64,000 nt of DNA from NCBI RefSeq assembly GCF_937951745.1, contig NZ_CALFBQ010000044.1, forward strand, positions 1 to 64,000, in the 5' to 3' direction. This stretch comes from an uncultured Chloroflexus sp. (GTDB lineage Bacteria; Chloroflexota; Chloroflexia; Chloroflexales; Chloroflexaceae). Shown piece after piece: positions 34,843 to 44,114 of this stretch; position 1 is the first letter of the stretch; every line of letters starts with the position of its first letter. The notes beneath the pieces are model-generated. The model was given only the letters and a program-made list of their open reading frames with translations. It ran no database searches and was not told the DNA's origin. The translations under genes and the position numbers were made by a program.

Positions 34843-34870
34843 ATTATACACTACGATTGATGGAAAGCAA
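34843..34870 (-). promoter_or_regulatory. Probable hflX promoter
   Basis: On the minus strand TTGCTT (34870-34865), 16 bp, TATAAT (34848-34843). It gives a leader of about 140 nt before the hflX ribosome site. The TATAAT sits in an AGTGT...ACACT inverted repeat. Confidence 0.5.
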
Positions 34871-34944
34871 AGGTTGCACCTTTGTTTTCATCCGGCGCGA
34901 GACAGCGTCGTCGGAGCGTCGCTCAATGATAGAGGAGGTTAGTT

Positions 34945-35115
34945 ATGTATAGCACGTGGCTCGAGTTGACGGCTGCCGAGGTGCATCAGCGCGATCTCAT
35001 CCGCGATGCCGAACACGAACGGCTGGTGCGCGAAGCGCGTCGCCTCCGCCGCGAACAATCGTGGTGGTACCGGTTGTGGAAGTTATTGACTAACGTCCAA
35101 CTGGTCAAGAAATAG
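34945..35115 (+). CDS. 56-residue basic helical small protein
   Basis: ATG 34945 is preceded by AGAGGAGG (34931-34938), a near-perfect ribosome site. The protein has many Arg/Glu residues in helical spacing (HQRDLIRDAEHERLVREARR), a Trp-Trp-Tyr patch (EQSWWYRLWKLL) and a basic end. It is divergent from hflX. No family recognised; possibly a membrane-associated or nucleic-acid-binding small protein. Confidence 0.65.
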   Translation: MYSTWLELTAAEVHQRDLIRDAEHERLVREARRLRREQSWWYRLWKLLTNVQLVKK

Positions 35116-35248
35116 AACTGCGTCCTACGTCAAGCCGCAAGACGCGCGGGCAGATTTACGAACGGGCAGCGCTTCGGCTGCCCCTTGGTATATAACCCCC
35201 GCAGGCCTGTTACCCCCACCCCTGTTCCTCCCCCACTGGGGGACGGGA

Positions 35249-35390
35249 ACATAGGTTACCGCAGAGGACGCTGAGAGCGCGGAGGATGATCCGATGCCAT
35301 ACCCTTTGCGCTGCTCTGCGTCCTTTGTGCCTTTGCGTTCCGATCGCTGCGCCGTTGCGTTGTCGCTCTCTCCGTCTTGGGGATGAGGGT
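35249..35390. repeat. Intergenic repeat region: GCAGAGGACGC ... TGCGTCC(T)TTGTGCC
   Basis: ACCGCAGAGGACGCTGAGAG (from about 35258) and a later GCTCTGCGTCCTTTGTGCC (about 35312) are inversely related. The same phrase occurs at 30561-30600 (TTTGTGTCCTTGCGCC) and 36599-36614 (GGCGCAAAGGACGCAG). Such 'CTTTGCGTCCTTTGCG' repeats are dispersed in many bacterial genomes. No gene supported in 35116-35398. Confidence 0.45.
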
Positions 35391-35398
35391 GAACGACA

Positions 35399-36403
35399 TC
35401 ACTCCCCCACCAACGCCGCCAAGCGCCGTTGCGTGCGCAACGCGGCCAACGGCCCACCGGGAGGCTCGATCCAGCGGGCCAGTGCGGTGATCGAAGTGGT
35501 GCGGCGGGCCTGAATAATCCGACGTTGCTGCTGCAAGACCGGCCATTCAGCCAGCGCCATCAGGCGACCAGCGACCATATCCGGCTGCCGGCGTAATGCG
35601 GCATACGCCAGTGCCATGCCATCGTAGGCTAGGATTGACGGCAAGCAGGCGGCTAGCAATGGTGCTGGCAAACAACGGATCAGCATGCGGATCCGGTTGC
35701 GACCAAGCAGACGCTGCTTGAGCGGGCTGAACATGCCGGCGGTGGCCGAATAGACGTGGCGCGCACGGGCATGGGGTGCCAACACACACGACCAGCCGCG
35801 CAACTGGGCCCGCCACGCCAGATCGGCGTCTTCGAGATAGCTGAAAAAGTCGGCAAAGAAGCCGATGTCTTCGAGCATTGCTCGCCGCAGCAACGCCAAG
35901 CCGCCACTGGCGCCGAAGACCGGCTGCGGCTGGGCCGGCAGCGCAGCCACCGGCAGCCCCAGCGCCCGCTCGGTCGCAATGCCATCGGCTTGAAAGCGAA
36001 TACCGGCCCCAGCCACCACCTGTGGGCGGCGGCTGAAGGTTAACACTCCTGCTGCCCAACCCGCCGCCGGCTGTTCGCGCAGCGCATCCCACAGTGCATC
36101 CACGCAACCCGGCTCGGCTAGCGCATCATCGTTGATCAGCCAAATCAACTCGCCACGCGCTGCCGCGATACCGGCATTCACACCACCGACAAAACCGGCG
36201 TTGTACGGCAGCTCAATCACGCGCACCGCCGGCAAATGAGCGCGCACCCACGCGCCAGCGTGGTCGCGTGAGCGGTTATCAACTAGCACAATTTCGTCAT
36301 ACGGACGCAACTGCGCTTGCACCGCGCTGAGGCAGGCCGGCAGGTAGCGTAGGGCGTGGTAGGTGGGGATCACCACCGAGATAGGCGGACGGGCAGGAGC
36401 CAT
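35399..36403 (-). CDS. Family 2 glycosyltransferase (rhamnosyltransferase-like)
   Basis: 334 residues from ATG 36403 (an in-frame longer start at 36478 is possible; neither has a strong ribosome site). The GT-A fold is shown by ISVVIPTYHALRYLPACL, VDNRSRDHAGAWV, NAGFVGGVNAGIAAARGELIWLINDDA and a later GFFADFFSYLEDADLAWR, where the acidic residues bind the metal and catalyse. This arrangement is typical of wbbL/rhamnosyltransferase-like enzymes acting on cell-wall polymers. The C-terminus is hydrophobic, indicating membrane association. Sugar specificity unknown. Confidence 0.82.
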   Translation of the reverse strand: MAPARPPISVVIPTYHALRYLPACLSAVQAQLRPYDEIVLVDNRSRDHAGAWVRAHLPAVRVIELPYNAGFVGGVNAGIAAARGELIWLINDDALAEPGCVDALWDALREQPAAGWAAGVLTFSRRPQVVAGAGIRFQADGIATERALGLPVAALPAQPQPVFGASGGLALLRRAMLEDIGFFADFFSYLEDADLAWRAQLRGWSCVLAPHARARHVYSATAGMFSPLKQRLLGRNRIRMLIRCLPAPLLAACLPSILAYDGMALAYAALRRQPDMVAGRLMALAEWPVLQQQRRIIQARRTTSITALARWIEPPGGPLAALRTQRRLAALVGE

Positions 36404-36547
36404 ACAATGCTCGCGGTAACGGCGACACCACACGAGTGATTGTAGCGCATGTGGGGAAGGTAGCAGACGCATGCGCAAACAGGGCGTTTTCTGGCAAGCC
36501 TATACGTCAAAGTGTGCGTTTCGGTTATCAGAATGAACAACCTCCCC

Positions 36548-36800
36548 CTCTCGCTGTGAGGCGGGAGAGAAGGGCGAGGGGTGAGAGCCAATGACCAAGG
36601 CGCAAAGGACGCAGAAGATTGGGAATGGTGAGCAGGGGAGAGGAACTATCTGATTCCTACTCCCGATTCTCTCCACCCTAATTCACCCGCACCCCCTGCG
36701 CCTTCCCCTGCGCGGACGAGGAGCACTGCTACATTCCGCTCCCGCACTGCCGTGCCCGCCATACTGCGGCTCTCCCTCTCTCGCTGTGAGGCGGGAGAGG
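36548..36800. repeat. Direct repeat CTCTCGCTGTGAGGCGGGAGAG (two copies)
   Basis: Copies at 36548-36569 and 36778-36799, each followed by a G-rich tail. CTCTCGC/GCGGGAG makes each copy an imperfect hairpin. The surrounding 36404-36880 holds only repeats; I see no gene. Confidence 0.65.
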
Positions 36801-36883
36801 GGCCGGGGGGGCGAGGGCGACACCCTGCTGACCATACGTTGGTTGTGTACGGAGCCACACAGCCATGCGGCGCTGCGGAGATC

Positions 36884-36921
36884 TTGACACCTCTACCGTC
36901 CTTTGGTATATTGTATACAAT
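36884..36921 (+). promoter_or_regulatory. Promoter and operator of the GntR/HyuAB operon
   Basis: TTGACA (36884-36889), 17 bp, TATATT (36907-36912). The perfect palindrome ATTGTATACAAT (36910-36921) begins inside the -10, and ATTGTATACAT recurs at 37054-37064 just inside the gntR coding region. Two matching sites suggest autorepression by the FadR-type regulator. Confidence 0.75.
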
Positions 36922-37045
36922 CTTTCTAAGGCATAACTAATATAACTATTCGGTATAATTGCGTTTTGATATGTCTTTATGACGTTATCTACATGTCGCT
37001 TGACGATGCTCTCATGCAGTTTACCGGCTACTACAGTGAATTGTA

Positions 37046-37762
37046 ATGACTAGATTGTATACATCAGATGAATCTTCTTCCGCCGATCAGGTTTACCAGC
37101 GCTTGCGCCGGTTGTTGATCGAGGGCCATTACCCGCCCGGCTCCCGGCTGGTCGAAGAGCGATTGGCCAGCGACCTCGGCGTCAGCCGCACGCCGGTACG
37201 GCAGGCGCTGGTGCGCGCCGCCGCCGAAGGGTTGGTGCAGATCTTCCCTAACCGAGGCGCAGTGGCGCGCAGTTTTACGATTGATGACCTGCTTGAGATG
37301 TATGACTTGCGCGCCCTGCTCGAAGGCCATGCCGCTTTTCTAGCCGCCCAACGGATTTCCCCCGAACAGTTAGCTCGCATGGAAGCCGCTGCCGCAGCGT
37401 TGGAAGACTCGCTGAACCAAACCTTTGCTCGCCGCGAAGACGAGGTGCATTTTCTGGTCGAGCAGAATGCCGTCTTTCACCAGACGATTGCCGAAGCTGC
37501 CGGCAATCAACGCCTGATTGCAATGCTCAATCAGATTGTCGCGGTACCGTTACAGTTTCGCTCGTTCTATTGGTATCGCCCAGAAGAGCGCCAAATTTCC
37601 AATTTTTTCCACCGCAGTATTCTCAATGCACTCGTGCTTGGTGATGGCGATCGCGCTCGCGCCATGATGCGCGAGCATATTTTGTATGGTCGAGATGTGT
37701 TGTTGCAGAGCCGGCGCGCGGAATCGGCTGCCGTCGCGTCCGGCGAGGAGAATGAACCGTGA
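37046..37762 (+). CDS. GntR-family (FadR/FCD) transcriptional regulator
   Basis: 238 residues. N-terminal winged helix: YQRLRRLLIEGHYPPGSRL, VEERLASDLGVSRTPVRQAL (recognition helix), GLVQIFPNRGAVAR. The C-terminal all-helical FCD domain (DLLEMYDLRALLEGHAAFL through HRSILNALVLGD) binds small organic acids through a metal site with histidines. It overlaps the CoA-transferase gene at GTGA. Because its own promoter has the palindrome at 36910, autoregulation and pathway control are likely; the inducer is probably a substrate or CoA intermediate. Confidence 0.88.
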   Translation: MTRLYTSDESSSADQVYQRLRRLLIEGHYPPGSRLVEERLASDLGVSRTPVRQALVRAAAEGLVQIFPNRGAVARSFTIDDLLEMYDLRALLEGHAAFLAAQRISPEQLARMEAAAAALEDSLNQTFARREDEVHFLVEQNAVFHQTIAEAAGNQRLIAMLNQIVAVPLQFRSFYWYRPEERQISNFFHRSILNALVLGDGDRARAMMREHILYGRDVLLQSRRAESAAVASGEENEP

Positions 37763-38967
37763 GCCGCCAACGTCCGCCGCGACCACTCGATGATATTCGC
37801 GTGCTCGAATTGGGCGCATTTTTGGCCGGGCCGTTTTGCGGCCAGTTGTTGGCCGATTTCGGCGCCGAGGTGATTAAGGTTGAACCGCCCGGTAAGGGTG
37901 ATCCGATGCGTGAGTGGGGCCGCCATCGCTATAAGGGCCGCACGCTGTGGTGGTCGGTACTGGCCCGTAACAAGAAGTCGGTCACGATCGATCTACGTAC
38001 CCCTGAAGGTCAAGCGCTGGTCAAGCGGATGGTGCCCCACGTGGATATGGTGCTGGAGAATTTTCGTCCCGGTACGCTTGAAGAGTGGGGGTTGGGTTGG
38101 GAAGAGTTGAGCGCGCTGAATCCCGGTTTGATCATGATCCGGGTGAGCGGGTTTGGTCAAACTGGCCCGTACCGCGATAAAGCTGGCTTTGGTTCGATTG
38201 GCGAGGCGATGGGCGGCATTCGCGCAATCACCGGCTTCCCCGACCGTCCGCCTACCCGCATCGGTATCAGTATCGGCGATTCGCTTGCGGCGACGTTTGC
38301 TGCCCTCGGCGCGTTGGTTGCACTGCATCAACGTCAGCGCAGCGGGCAGGGGCAGGTCGTTGATATTGGTATCTACGAGGGTGTGCTGGCTTTAATGGAA
38401 AGCATGATCCCTGAATATCAGTTGACCGGCCATATCCGCGAGCGCACCGGCAATATTTTGCCCAATGTCGCCCCCTCTAATATTTACCCCACTGCTGATG
38501 GCGGTTGGTTTGTGATCGGGGCTAATGCCGATACGATCTTTACCCGTCTTGCCCAAGCGATGGGCCAACCCGAATTGGCTCGCGATCCGCGCTTCGCCAC
38601 CCACCATGCGCGCGGCGAAAACCAAGCTGAACTCGATGATCTGATTGCGGCGTGGACGATCAACTACACTGCTGATCAACTCCAAGCCATGATGGACGAG
38701 TATGGCGTCCCGGCTGGCCGGATCTATACCGCCAAGGAGATGTTGAGCGATCCGCATTTTATCGCCCGCCAGTCGATTGTTGGCGTGCCTGACCCCGATT
38801 TGGGCGAGATCAAAATGCAGAATGTCGTGCCCCGGCTTTCAGCCACTCCCGGCGGGATTGATTGGACAGGGCCAGCCCTCGGCCAGCATAACCGTGAGGT
38901 GTTCGTCGATCTGCTAGGGTTGAGCGAAGACGAGGTAGCGGCGTTGCAAGCGAAGCGAGTGATTTAA
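37759..38967 (+). CDS. Class III CoA-transferase (CaiB/BaiF family)
   Basis: 402 residues starting at GTG 37759 within the gntR stop. RVLELGAFLAGPFCGQLLADFGAEVIKVEPPGKGDPMR is the family start, and LDLI-type Asp environment TPEGQALVKRMVPHVDMVLENFRPGTLEEWGLGW and GFGQTGPYRDKAGF follow. These enzymes transfer CoA between carboxylates, using an Asp as the covalent acceptor. It is directly followed (TAATG) by an HMG-CoA-lyase-like gene, so the acceptor acid is probably a branched hydroxy or keto dicarboxylate. Substrate unknown. Confidence 0.87.
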   Translation: MSRQRPPRPLDDIRVLELGAFLAGPFCGQLLADFGAEVIKVEPPGKGDPMREWGRHRYKGRTLWWSVLARNKKSVTIDLRTPEGQALVKRMVPHVDMVLENFRPGTLEEWGLGWEELSALNPGLIMIRVSGFGQTGPYRDKAGFGSIGEAMGGIRAITGFPDRPPTRIGISIGDSLAATFAALGALVALHQRQRSGQGQVVDIGIYEGVLALMESMIPEYQLTGHIRERTGNILPNVAPSNIYPTADGGWFVIGANADTIFTRLAQAMGQPELARDPRFATHHARGENQAELDDLIAAWTINYTADQLQAMMDEYGVPAGRIYTAKEMLSDPHFIARQSIVGVPDPDLGEIKMQNVVPRLSATPGGIDWTGPALGQHNREVFVDLLGLSEDEVAALQAKRVI

Positions 38968-39920
38968 TGGAAGCAGTGACGATCATTGATGTCGCACCTC
39001 GCGATGGCTTACAAAATGAGCCTGAGGTGTTAGAGGTTGCAACGCGGGTTGAGCTGATCGAGCGTCTGCTCGCAGCGGGCGTGCCGCGGGTTGAAATCGG
39101 GTCGTTCGTCAATCCGCGGCAGGTGCCACAGATGGCCGGAGCCGGCGAGATTGCGCGCCTCCTTATCGAGCGCGGTCACCATTTGGCCGCCCGTACCAGT
39201 AATGATACGTTTCGTTTCACGGCTCTTGCCCCCAACCAGCGTGGCTACGAATTGGCCGCCGCCGCCGGAGTGCGCCACGTCCGGCTGGTACTAGCCGCTA
39301 GCGATGGTCTCAATCAGGCCAACTTCAAGCGCACGACTGCCGAGTCGTTAGCCGAGTTTAGTCAATTGGCACTGCGGATCCGTCGTGAAGGCATAGCGTT
39401 TGGGATCGCGATCGGCGCGTCGTTTGGCTGCCCCTTCGATGGCTATGTCTCGCCCGCACGGGTGCTCTCGATTGCCGAGCATGCCGCCGATATGGGAGCG
39501 AACGAGATCGTCTTCGCCGATACCACCGGTATGGCTGTGCCGACACAAGTGGCCGCGCTGTGCGAGATGGCCGTGCGCAGATTGCCACACGTCACTCTCA
39601 CGATTCATCTGCACAATACGCGCAATACCGGCTACGCCAACGCCTTCGCCGCTTGGCAAGCCGGTATCCGTTCGTTCGATGCAGCCTTAGGCGGGATCGG
39701 CGGTTGCCCCTTTGCCCCCCGCGCCGTCGGCAATATCGCCAGCGAGGATCTGGTTCACATGTTCAACGGTATCGGCGCCCCGACCGGGATCGACCTGCCA
39801 GCTTTGCTTGCGGCATCCGATTGGCTGAGCGCAACGCTGGGCCGGACCTTACCGGCGCTGACCGGCAAGGCTGGGCCGGTCTACGCGCAGGTGGTGACCC
39901 CGGCAAACCACCGGTTATGA
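38967..39920 (+). CDS. HMG-CoA-lyase-like enzyme
   Basis: 317 residues. IIDVAPRDGLQNEPEVLEV opens the TIM barrel, GASFGCPFDGYVSPARVL and HLHNTRNTGYANAFAAWQAG follow, and GGIGGCPFAPRAVGNIASEDLVHM contains the active-site Cys and metal ligands. HMG-CoA lyase makes acetyl-CoA and acetoacetate; relatives cleave citramalyl-CoA or other 3-hydroxyacyl-CoAs. Its ATG overlaps the CoA-transferase stop (TAATG). The context suggests the lyase uses the CoA product of the preceding enzyme; leucine breakdown is not indicated, since no other leucine genes are here. Confidence 0.9.
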   Translation: MEAVTIIDVAPRDGLQNEPEVLEVATRVELIERLLAAGVPRVEIGSFVNPRQVPQMAGAGEIARLLIERGHHLAARTSNDTFRFTALAPNQRGYELAAAAGVRHVRLVLAASDGLNQANFKRTTAESLAEFSQLALRIRREGIAFGIAIGASFGCPFDGYVSPARVLSIAEHAADMGANEIVFADTTGMAVPTQVAALCEMAVRRLPHVTLTIHLHNTRNTGYANAFAAWQAGIRSFDAALGGIGGCPFAPRAVGNIASEDLVHMFNGIGAPTGIDLPALLAASDWLSATLGRTLPALTGKAGPVYAQVVTPANHRL

Positions 39921-39950
39921 AAGGGGGCGGATCAGAAGCGCTTCACTACG

Positions 39951-40003
39951 TCTCCCCCTTCTCTCACGGGGTGGAACAAGGGCGGGGGGGATGAGGGCAG
40001 AGA
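39951..40003. repeat. G-rich intergenic repeat fragment
   Basis: TCTCACGGGGTGGAACAAGG and GGGCGGGGGGGATGAGGGCA resemble the elements at 1662 and 36548. It lies inside the operon between the lyase gene and hyuA, with a short UTR. Confidence 0.45.
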
Positions 40004-40031
40004 TAGCAGTTTCAACGGGAGGAATGGAGCC

Positions 40032-42077
40032 ATGAGTTATCGTATCGGAGTCGACGTCGGCGGCACCTTCACCGACCTTATGCTCTTCGATGAGGAGAGT
40101 GGGCGCTATTGGCGCCACAAGACCCCTTCCACGCCCCACGATCCGTCAGAGGCAGTGCTGACCGGGATCGCGGCCATCTGCCAGCAAGCTGGCATTGACC
40201 CCGCACAAGTCGCTCAGATCATGCACGGTACCACTGTCGCGACCAACGTCATTCTTGAAGGCAAAGGCGCGCGTGTCGGTCTGATCACCACCGAAGGCTT
40301 TAAGCAGATCTTGCACCTTGCCCGCTCGCAGACGCCGGGGCCGTTGGCGGGCTGGATGATCATGATTAAGCCGGAACCGCCCGCAACACTGGCCGATACC
40401 CGCGAGGTATCCGAGCGTATGAGTGCGCGCGGCGAGGTCGTGCGCCCACTCGATGAGGCCCAAGCCGAAGCGGTGATGCGCGAGCTGGTCGATTCGGGAA
40501 TCGAGTCGCTGACGATTTCGCTGATCAATTCGTATGCTAACCCCGATCACGAGCGCCGCCTGAAGGCGATTGCCCAGCGCGTCGCCCCTAACTTGCCAGT
40601 AACTATCTCGTATGACGTGCTGCCGGAGTTTCGCGAGTACGAGCGCACGCTCACCGCAACTATGAATGCGTATGTCAAACCAAAAGTCAAGACCTACGTT
40701 CACAACCTTGATCAGCATCTGCGCCAGCAGGGGGTGCAAGCCAAGCTCAACATTCTCCGTTCGGATGCCGGCCTGATGACTGCCGAGACGACTGAGGAAA
40801 ACCCGGTCTATACGCTGCTCTCTGGCCCCTCAGGTGGCGTAGCTGGCGCATTGCACATCGCCATCCGCGCCGGGTATCCCAATATTCTGACCTTCGATAT
40901 GGGCGGCACTTCAACCGACGTCTCGCTCTGTATGGGTGAGCCGAATATTGCCCGCGAGACGGTGCTCGGCTACTTCCCGGTGAAGGTGCCGTCGGTGGAT
41001 GTGCGTTCGGTTGGCGCTGGCGGCGGCTCAATTGCCCACGTGCCTTCGCTTACTCGCGCGTTGCGGGTTGGTCCTCAAAGCGCCGGGGCAGTGCCCGGCC
41101 CGGCCTGTTATGGCAAAGGCGGCACTGAACCGACCGTTACCGATGCGAATCTGGTCTGTGGCTACTTGCCACCAAGCATTCTTGGTGGTGCGATGCAGCT
41201 CGATATATCGGCAGCTAAAGCGGCAGTGCAGAAAATCGCCGATGCGACTGGTTTGAGCTTGATGGACGCTGCCGAGGGAATCTTGCGCATCGTCAACGAG
41301 AATATGTTCGGCGCACTGCGGCTGGTCAGTGTCCAACGCGGCTTCGATCCGCGCCAATTTGCTTTGATGGCCTTCGGCGGGGCCGGCCCGCTCCACGGCA
41401 ACGCGCTGGCCGAATTGCTTGGCTGCTACCCGGTGATCGTGCCGCCTGCCCCCGGTCTGCTCTGCGCGCTTGGTGATCTCAGCGCTGATTACCGTGACGA
41501 GTTTGCCCGTACCTACATCCGCACGGTCGATCAGGTAGATCAAGCAGAGATGGTCGGCATACTGCGCGAACTGGGCCGCGAAGCCCGCGCTATGCTCGCC
41601 GCCGAAGCTATTCCGCCCGCCCGCCAAGAGATTCGCTACTTCGTTGATATGCGTTACTACCGCCAAGGCTACGAGATGCCGATTGCGGTCAGCGAGGCTG
41701 AGTTTGAGCAGGACTTAATCCCGTTACTGGTACAACGCTTTAACGAGCTGCACGACCGCACCTACGGTTTTATGCTCGACAGCAACGTCGAGATCGTCAA
41801 TCTGCGCGCGGTTGGTATTGGTCGGGTAACGAAAGTTGAATTACCTGAAGCCGAGCCGGGTGATGCCGATGCTAGTAGCGCCTACACTGGCGAACACCAG
41901 ATCTACCGCCACGGCGAATGGATCACGGCCAAGCTCTACGACCGCAACAAGCTGCGCCCCGGTATGCAGGTCGAAGGCCCGGCCATTATCACTGAAGTTG
42001 ACAGCACGACGGTGGTGCTGCCCCATCACACTGCGACCGTTGATCGCTATTTCAACCTGTTGATCAATCGCAGCTAA
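40032..42077 (+). CDS. hyuA: Hydantoinase/oxoprolinase family subunit A (HyuA)
   Basis: 681 residues from ATG 40032 (GGAGC upstream). IGVDVGGTFTDLMLFDEESG is the N-terminal nucleotide-fold signature and MHGTTVATNVILEGKGARVGLITTEG follows. Mid-protein FDMGGTSTDVSLCMGEP and AGGGSIAHV are conserved. HyuA with HyuB forms an ATP-dependent cyclic-amide hydrolase (5-oxoprolinase, N-methylhydantoinase) or acetone-carboxylase-like enzyme. The length and lack of a HyuB fusion indicate the separate-subunit type. It starts 111 bp after the lyase gene. Confidence 0.9.
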   Translation: MSYRIGVDVGGTFTDLMLFDEESGRYWRHKTPSTPHDPSEAVLTGIAAICQQAGIDPAQVAQIMHGTTVATNVILEGKGARVGLITTEGFKQILHLARSQTPGPLAGWMIMIKPEPPATLADTREVSERMSARGEVVRPLDEAQAEAVMRELVDSGIESLTISLINSYANPDHERRLKAIAQRVAPNLPVTISYDVLPEFREYERTLTATMNAYVKPKVKTYVHNLDQHLRQQGVQAKLNILRSDAGLMTAETTEENPVYTLLSGPSGGVAGALHIAIRAGYPNILTFDMGGTSTDVSLCMGEPNIARETVLGYFPVKVPSVDVRSVGAGGGSIAHVPSLTRALRVGPQSAGAVPGPACYGKGGTEPTVTDANLVCGYLPPSILGGAMQLDISAAKAAVQKIADATGLSLMDAAEGILRIVNENMFGALRLVSVQRGFDPRQFALMAFGGAGPLHGNALAELLGCYPVIVPPAPGLLCALGDLSADYRDEFARTYIRTVDQVDQAEMVGILRELGREARAMLAAEAIPPARQEIRYFVDMRYYRQGYEMPIAVSEAEFEQDLIPLLVQRFNELHDRTYGFMLDSNVEIVNLRAVGIGRVTKVELPEAEPGDADASSAYTGEHQIYRHGEWITAKLYDRNKLRPGMQVEGPAIITEVDSTTVVLPHHTATVDRYFNLLINRS

Positions 42078-42121
42078 ACGCCGGTGCGGCGTTGTGCCAA
42101 GACGAAAAACGAGGAACAGCT

Positions 42122-44059
42122 ATGGCGACCAATCTCAAAATCGCGTCGATCCCTCAGATCGAGATCGATCCGATCACGCTCGATATTATCGAAAACGCGC
42201 TCAAGAATACCCGCTATGAGATGGACGCGGTGCTCTACCGCACGGCGATGAGTCCGGTTATTCGCGAGCAGCACGACCAGTTTCCGATGATTACCGACCC
42301 GCATGGGCGGATGATCGTCGGCCAGTTCGGTTCGTATATCGCCGGTCTGCTCGATAACTGGGATCAGACAATCGAACCCGGCGATGTCATTTTGCTCTCG
42401 GATCCCTACCTCTGCGGCGGCGCGATCAGCCACATTAACGACTTGCTGGTAATGTTGCCGATCTTTTACGGCGAAGGGGAGAATCGTGAGCTGATCGGCT
42501 GGGCGAGCATGTTTGGTCATGCCCAAGATGTCGGCGGGCCGCTACCCGGCTCGCTGCCCACCAACGCCACCACCATCTTCGGTGAAGGGTTGCGGCTGCC
42601 GCCGGTCAAAATCTACGAACGTGGCAAGCTCAACCGGGCCGTACTCGACATTATGCTGAACAACGTCCGCCAACCCGAAATGAACCGCGCCGACCTGATG
42701 GCAATCATCGCCAGTTGCCGCACTGCCGAAAAGCGGGTGATCGAGCTGTGTGACCGCTTCGGCAAAGATGTCTATCTGGCTGCCACCCAAGCCTTGCTCG
42801 ACCGCACTTATCGGGCGATGAAAGAGCTGATCATGCGCAATTTGCCTGAAGAGCCGCAGTCGTTTGAGGATTATGTCGATGACGATGGGCTGGGCAACGG
42901 GCCGTTCAAGATGAAGTTGACCATCTGGCGGCAAGGCCACGAAGCCTACTTTGATTGGACGGGCACCGATCCGCAAGCGATGGGGCCGATCAACTTCTAC
43001 CTCAATGAGTCGATGTTCAAGATGTTCATCGGCGTCTACCTAATCATGGTCTTCGACCCGCAAATCCTGTTCAACGACGGCTTCTATCCGCTGCTGCACG
43101 TCACTATGCCCAAAGGCAGCCTCATCCAACCCGAATTTCCGGCGGCGCTAGGATGCCGCACCCATGCCCTCACCCGCTTGTTCGACGTGCTCGGCGGAGC
43201 GTTGGCCAAACGCGCACCAGAGTTTACCACCGCCGCCGGTTATGGTACTTCGCCTTACCTGCTCTATTCCGGCTACGACAAAGACGGCGAGTTCTTCTAT
43301 CTGATGGAAATCAACTACGGCGGGATTCCCGGTCGTCCGATTGGTGATGGAATGGATGGGCATTCGTGGTGGCCGCTGTTTACTAACATCCCCACCGAAT
43401 ACCTTGAGAGCTACTACCCGATCCGGATCGAGCGTTACACCAGCATCATAGATTCGGGTGGCGCCGGTTTCCACCGCGGCGGCAACGGCATCGAGAAGGT
43501 CTACACCTTCCTCGAACCGGGCGAAATCTCGATCCACGACGACCGCTGGCTGACGCCGCCGTGGGGCAACGTCGGCGGCAAACCGGGCAGCCGGTCGAGC
43601 AAGTTGCTGGTGCGCACCGATGGCAGCCGGCAGGTGCTGCCGAGCAAATGTGACCAAATCGCCGTCGAACCGGGTGATCAACTGATTTACCGCACTGCCG
43701 GCGGCGGTGGTTGGAAAGACCCGCTCACTCGACCCGCTGAAGCGGTGCAGCGCGATGTGCGCTACGGACTAGTCAGCCGGGAAAAGGCGCTGAACGACTA
43801 CGGTGTTGTCCTGACCGATACGCTAGAGATCGATGTTGCCGCCACCGAAGCCAAACGTGCCGAGCTGGCCGCCGCGCGCGGCGAGATCAAAGGTTTCGAC
43901 TTTGGCCCACCGCTCGAAGAGCTACTGGCGAACGCCGAAGCCGAGACCGGCTTGCCTGCGCCGCGCAAACCGCAACCGGTGCGGTGGGCGATGGCTCGCG
44001 CCGCCCGTCGCGAACGCATGGCGCAAGTTGCCGCTCAACGCGAAGTGACGGCAGATTAA
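42122..44059 (+). CDS. hyuB: Hydantoinase/oxoprolinase family subunit B (HyuB)
   Basis: 645 residues from ATG 42122 (AGGAAC upstream), 44 bp after hyuA. IDPITLDIIENALKNTRYEM, SPVIREQHDQFPMITDP, SDPYLCGGAISHINDLLV, GWASMFGHAQDVGG and a late TAGGGGWKDPLTRPAEAVQRDV are HyuB landmarks. The two subunits together bind metal and hydrolyse the ring amide at ATP cost. A C-terminal 50-residue Ala/Arg-rich tail is unusual but of low complexity. Oxoproline, N-methylhydantoin or a related imide are possible substrates; the following hydrolase favours a hydantoin. Confidence 0.9.
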   Translation: MATNLKIASIPQIEIDPITLDIIENALKNTRYEMDAVLYRTAMSPVIREQHDQFPMITDPHGRMIVGQFGSYIAGLLDNWDQTIEPGDVILLSDPYLCGGAISHINDLLVMLPIFYGEGENRELIGWASMFGHAQDVGGPLPGSLPTNATTIFGEGLRLPPVKIYERGKLNRAVLDIMLNNVRQPEMNRADLMAIIASCRTAEKRVIELCDRFGKDVYLAATQALLDRTYRAMKELIMRNLPEEPQSFEDYVDDDGLGNGPFKMKLTIWRQGHEAYFDWTGTDPQAMGPINFYLNESMFKMFIGVYLIMVFDPQILFNDGFYPLLHVTMPKGSLIQPEFPAALGCRTHALTRLFDVLGGALAKRAPEFTTAAGYGTSPYLLYSGYDKDGEFFYLMEINYGGIPGRPIGDGMDGHSWWPLFTNIPTEYLESYYPIRIERYTSIIDSGGAGFHRGGNGIEKVYTFLEPGEISIHDDRWLTPPWGNVGGKPGSRSSKLLVRTDGSRQVLPSKCDQIAVEPGDQLIYRTAGGGGWKDPLTRPAEAVQRDVRYGLVSREKALNDYGVVLTDTLEIDVAATEAKRAELAAARGEIKGFDFGPPLEELLANAEAETGLPAPRKPQPVRWAMARAARRERMAQVAAQREVTAD

Positions 44060-44114
44060 GGTAGAGTTGGGGCGACGCATGCGTCGTCCCAACCATTCTG
44101 AGGATTATAGTGTG

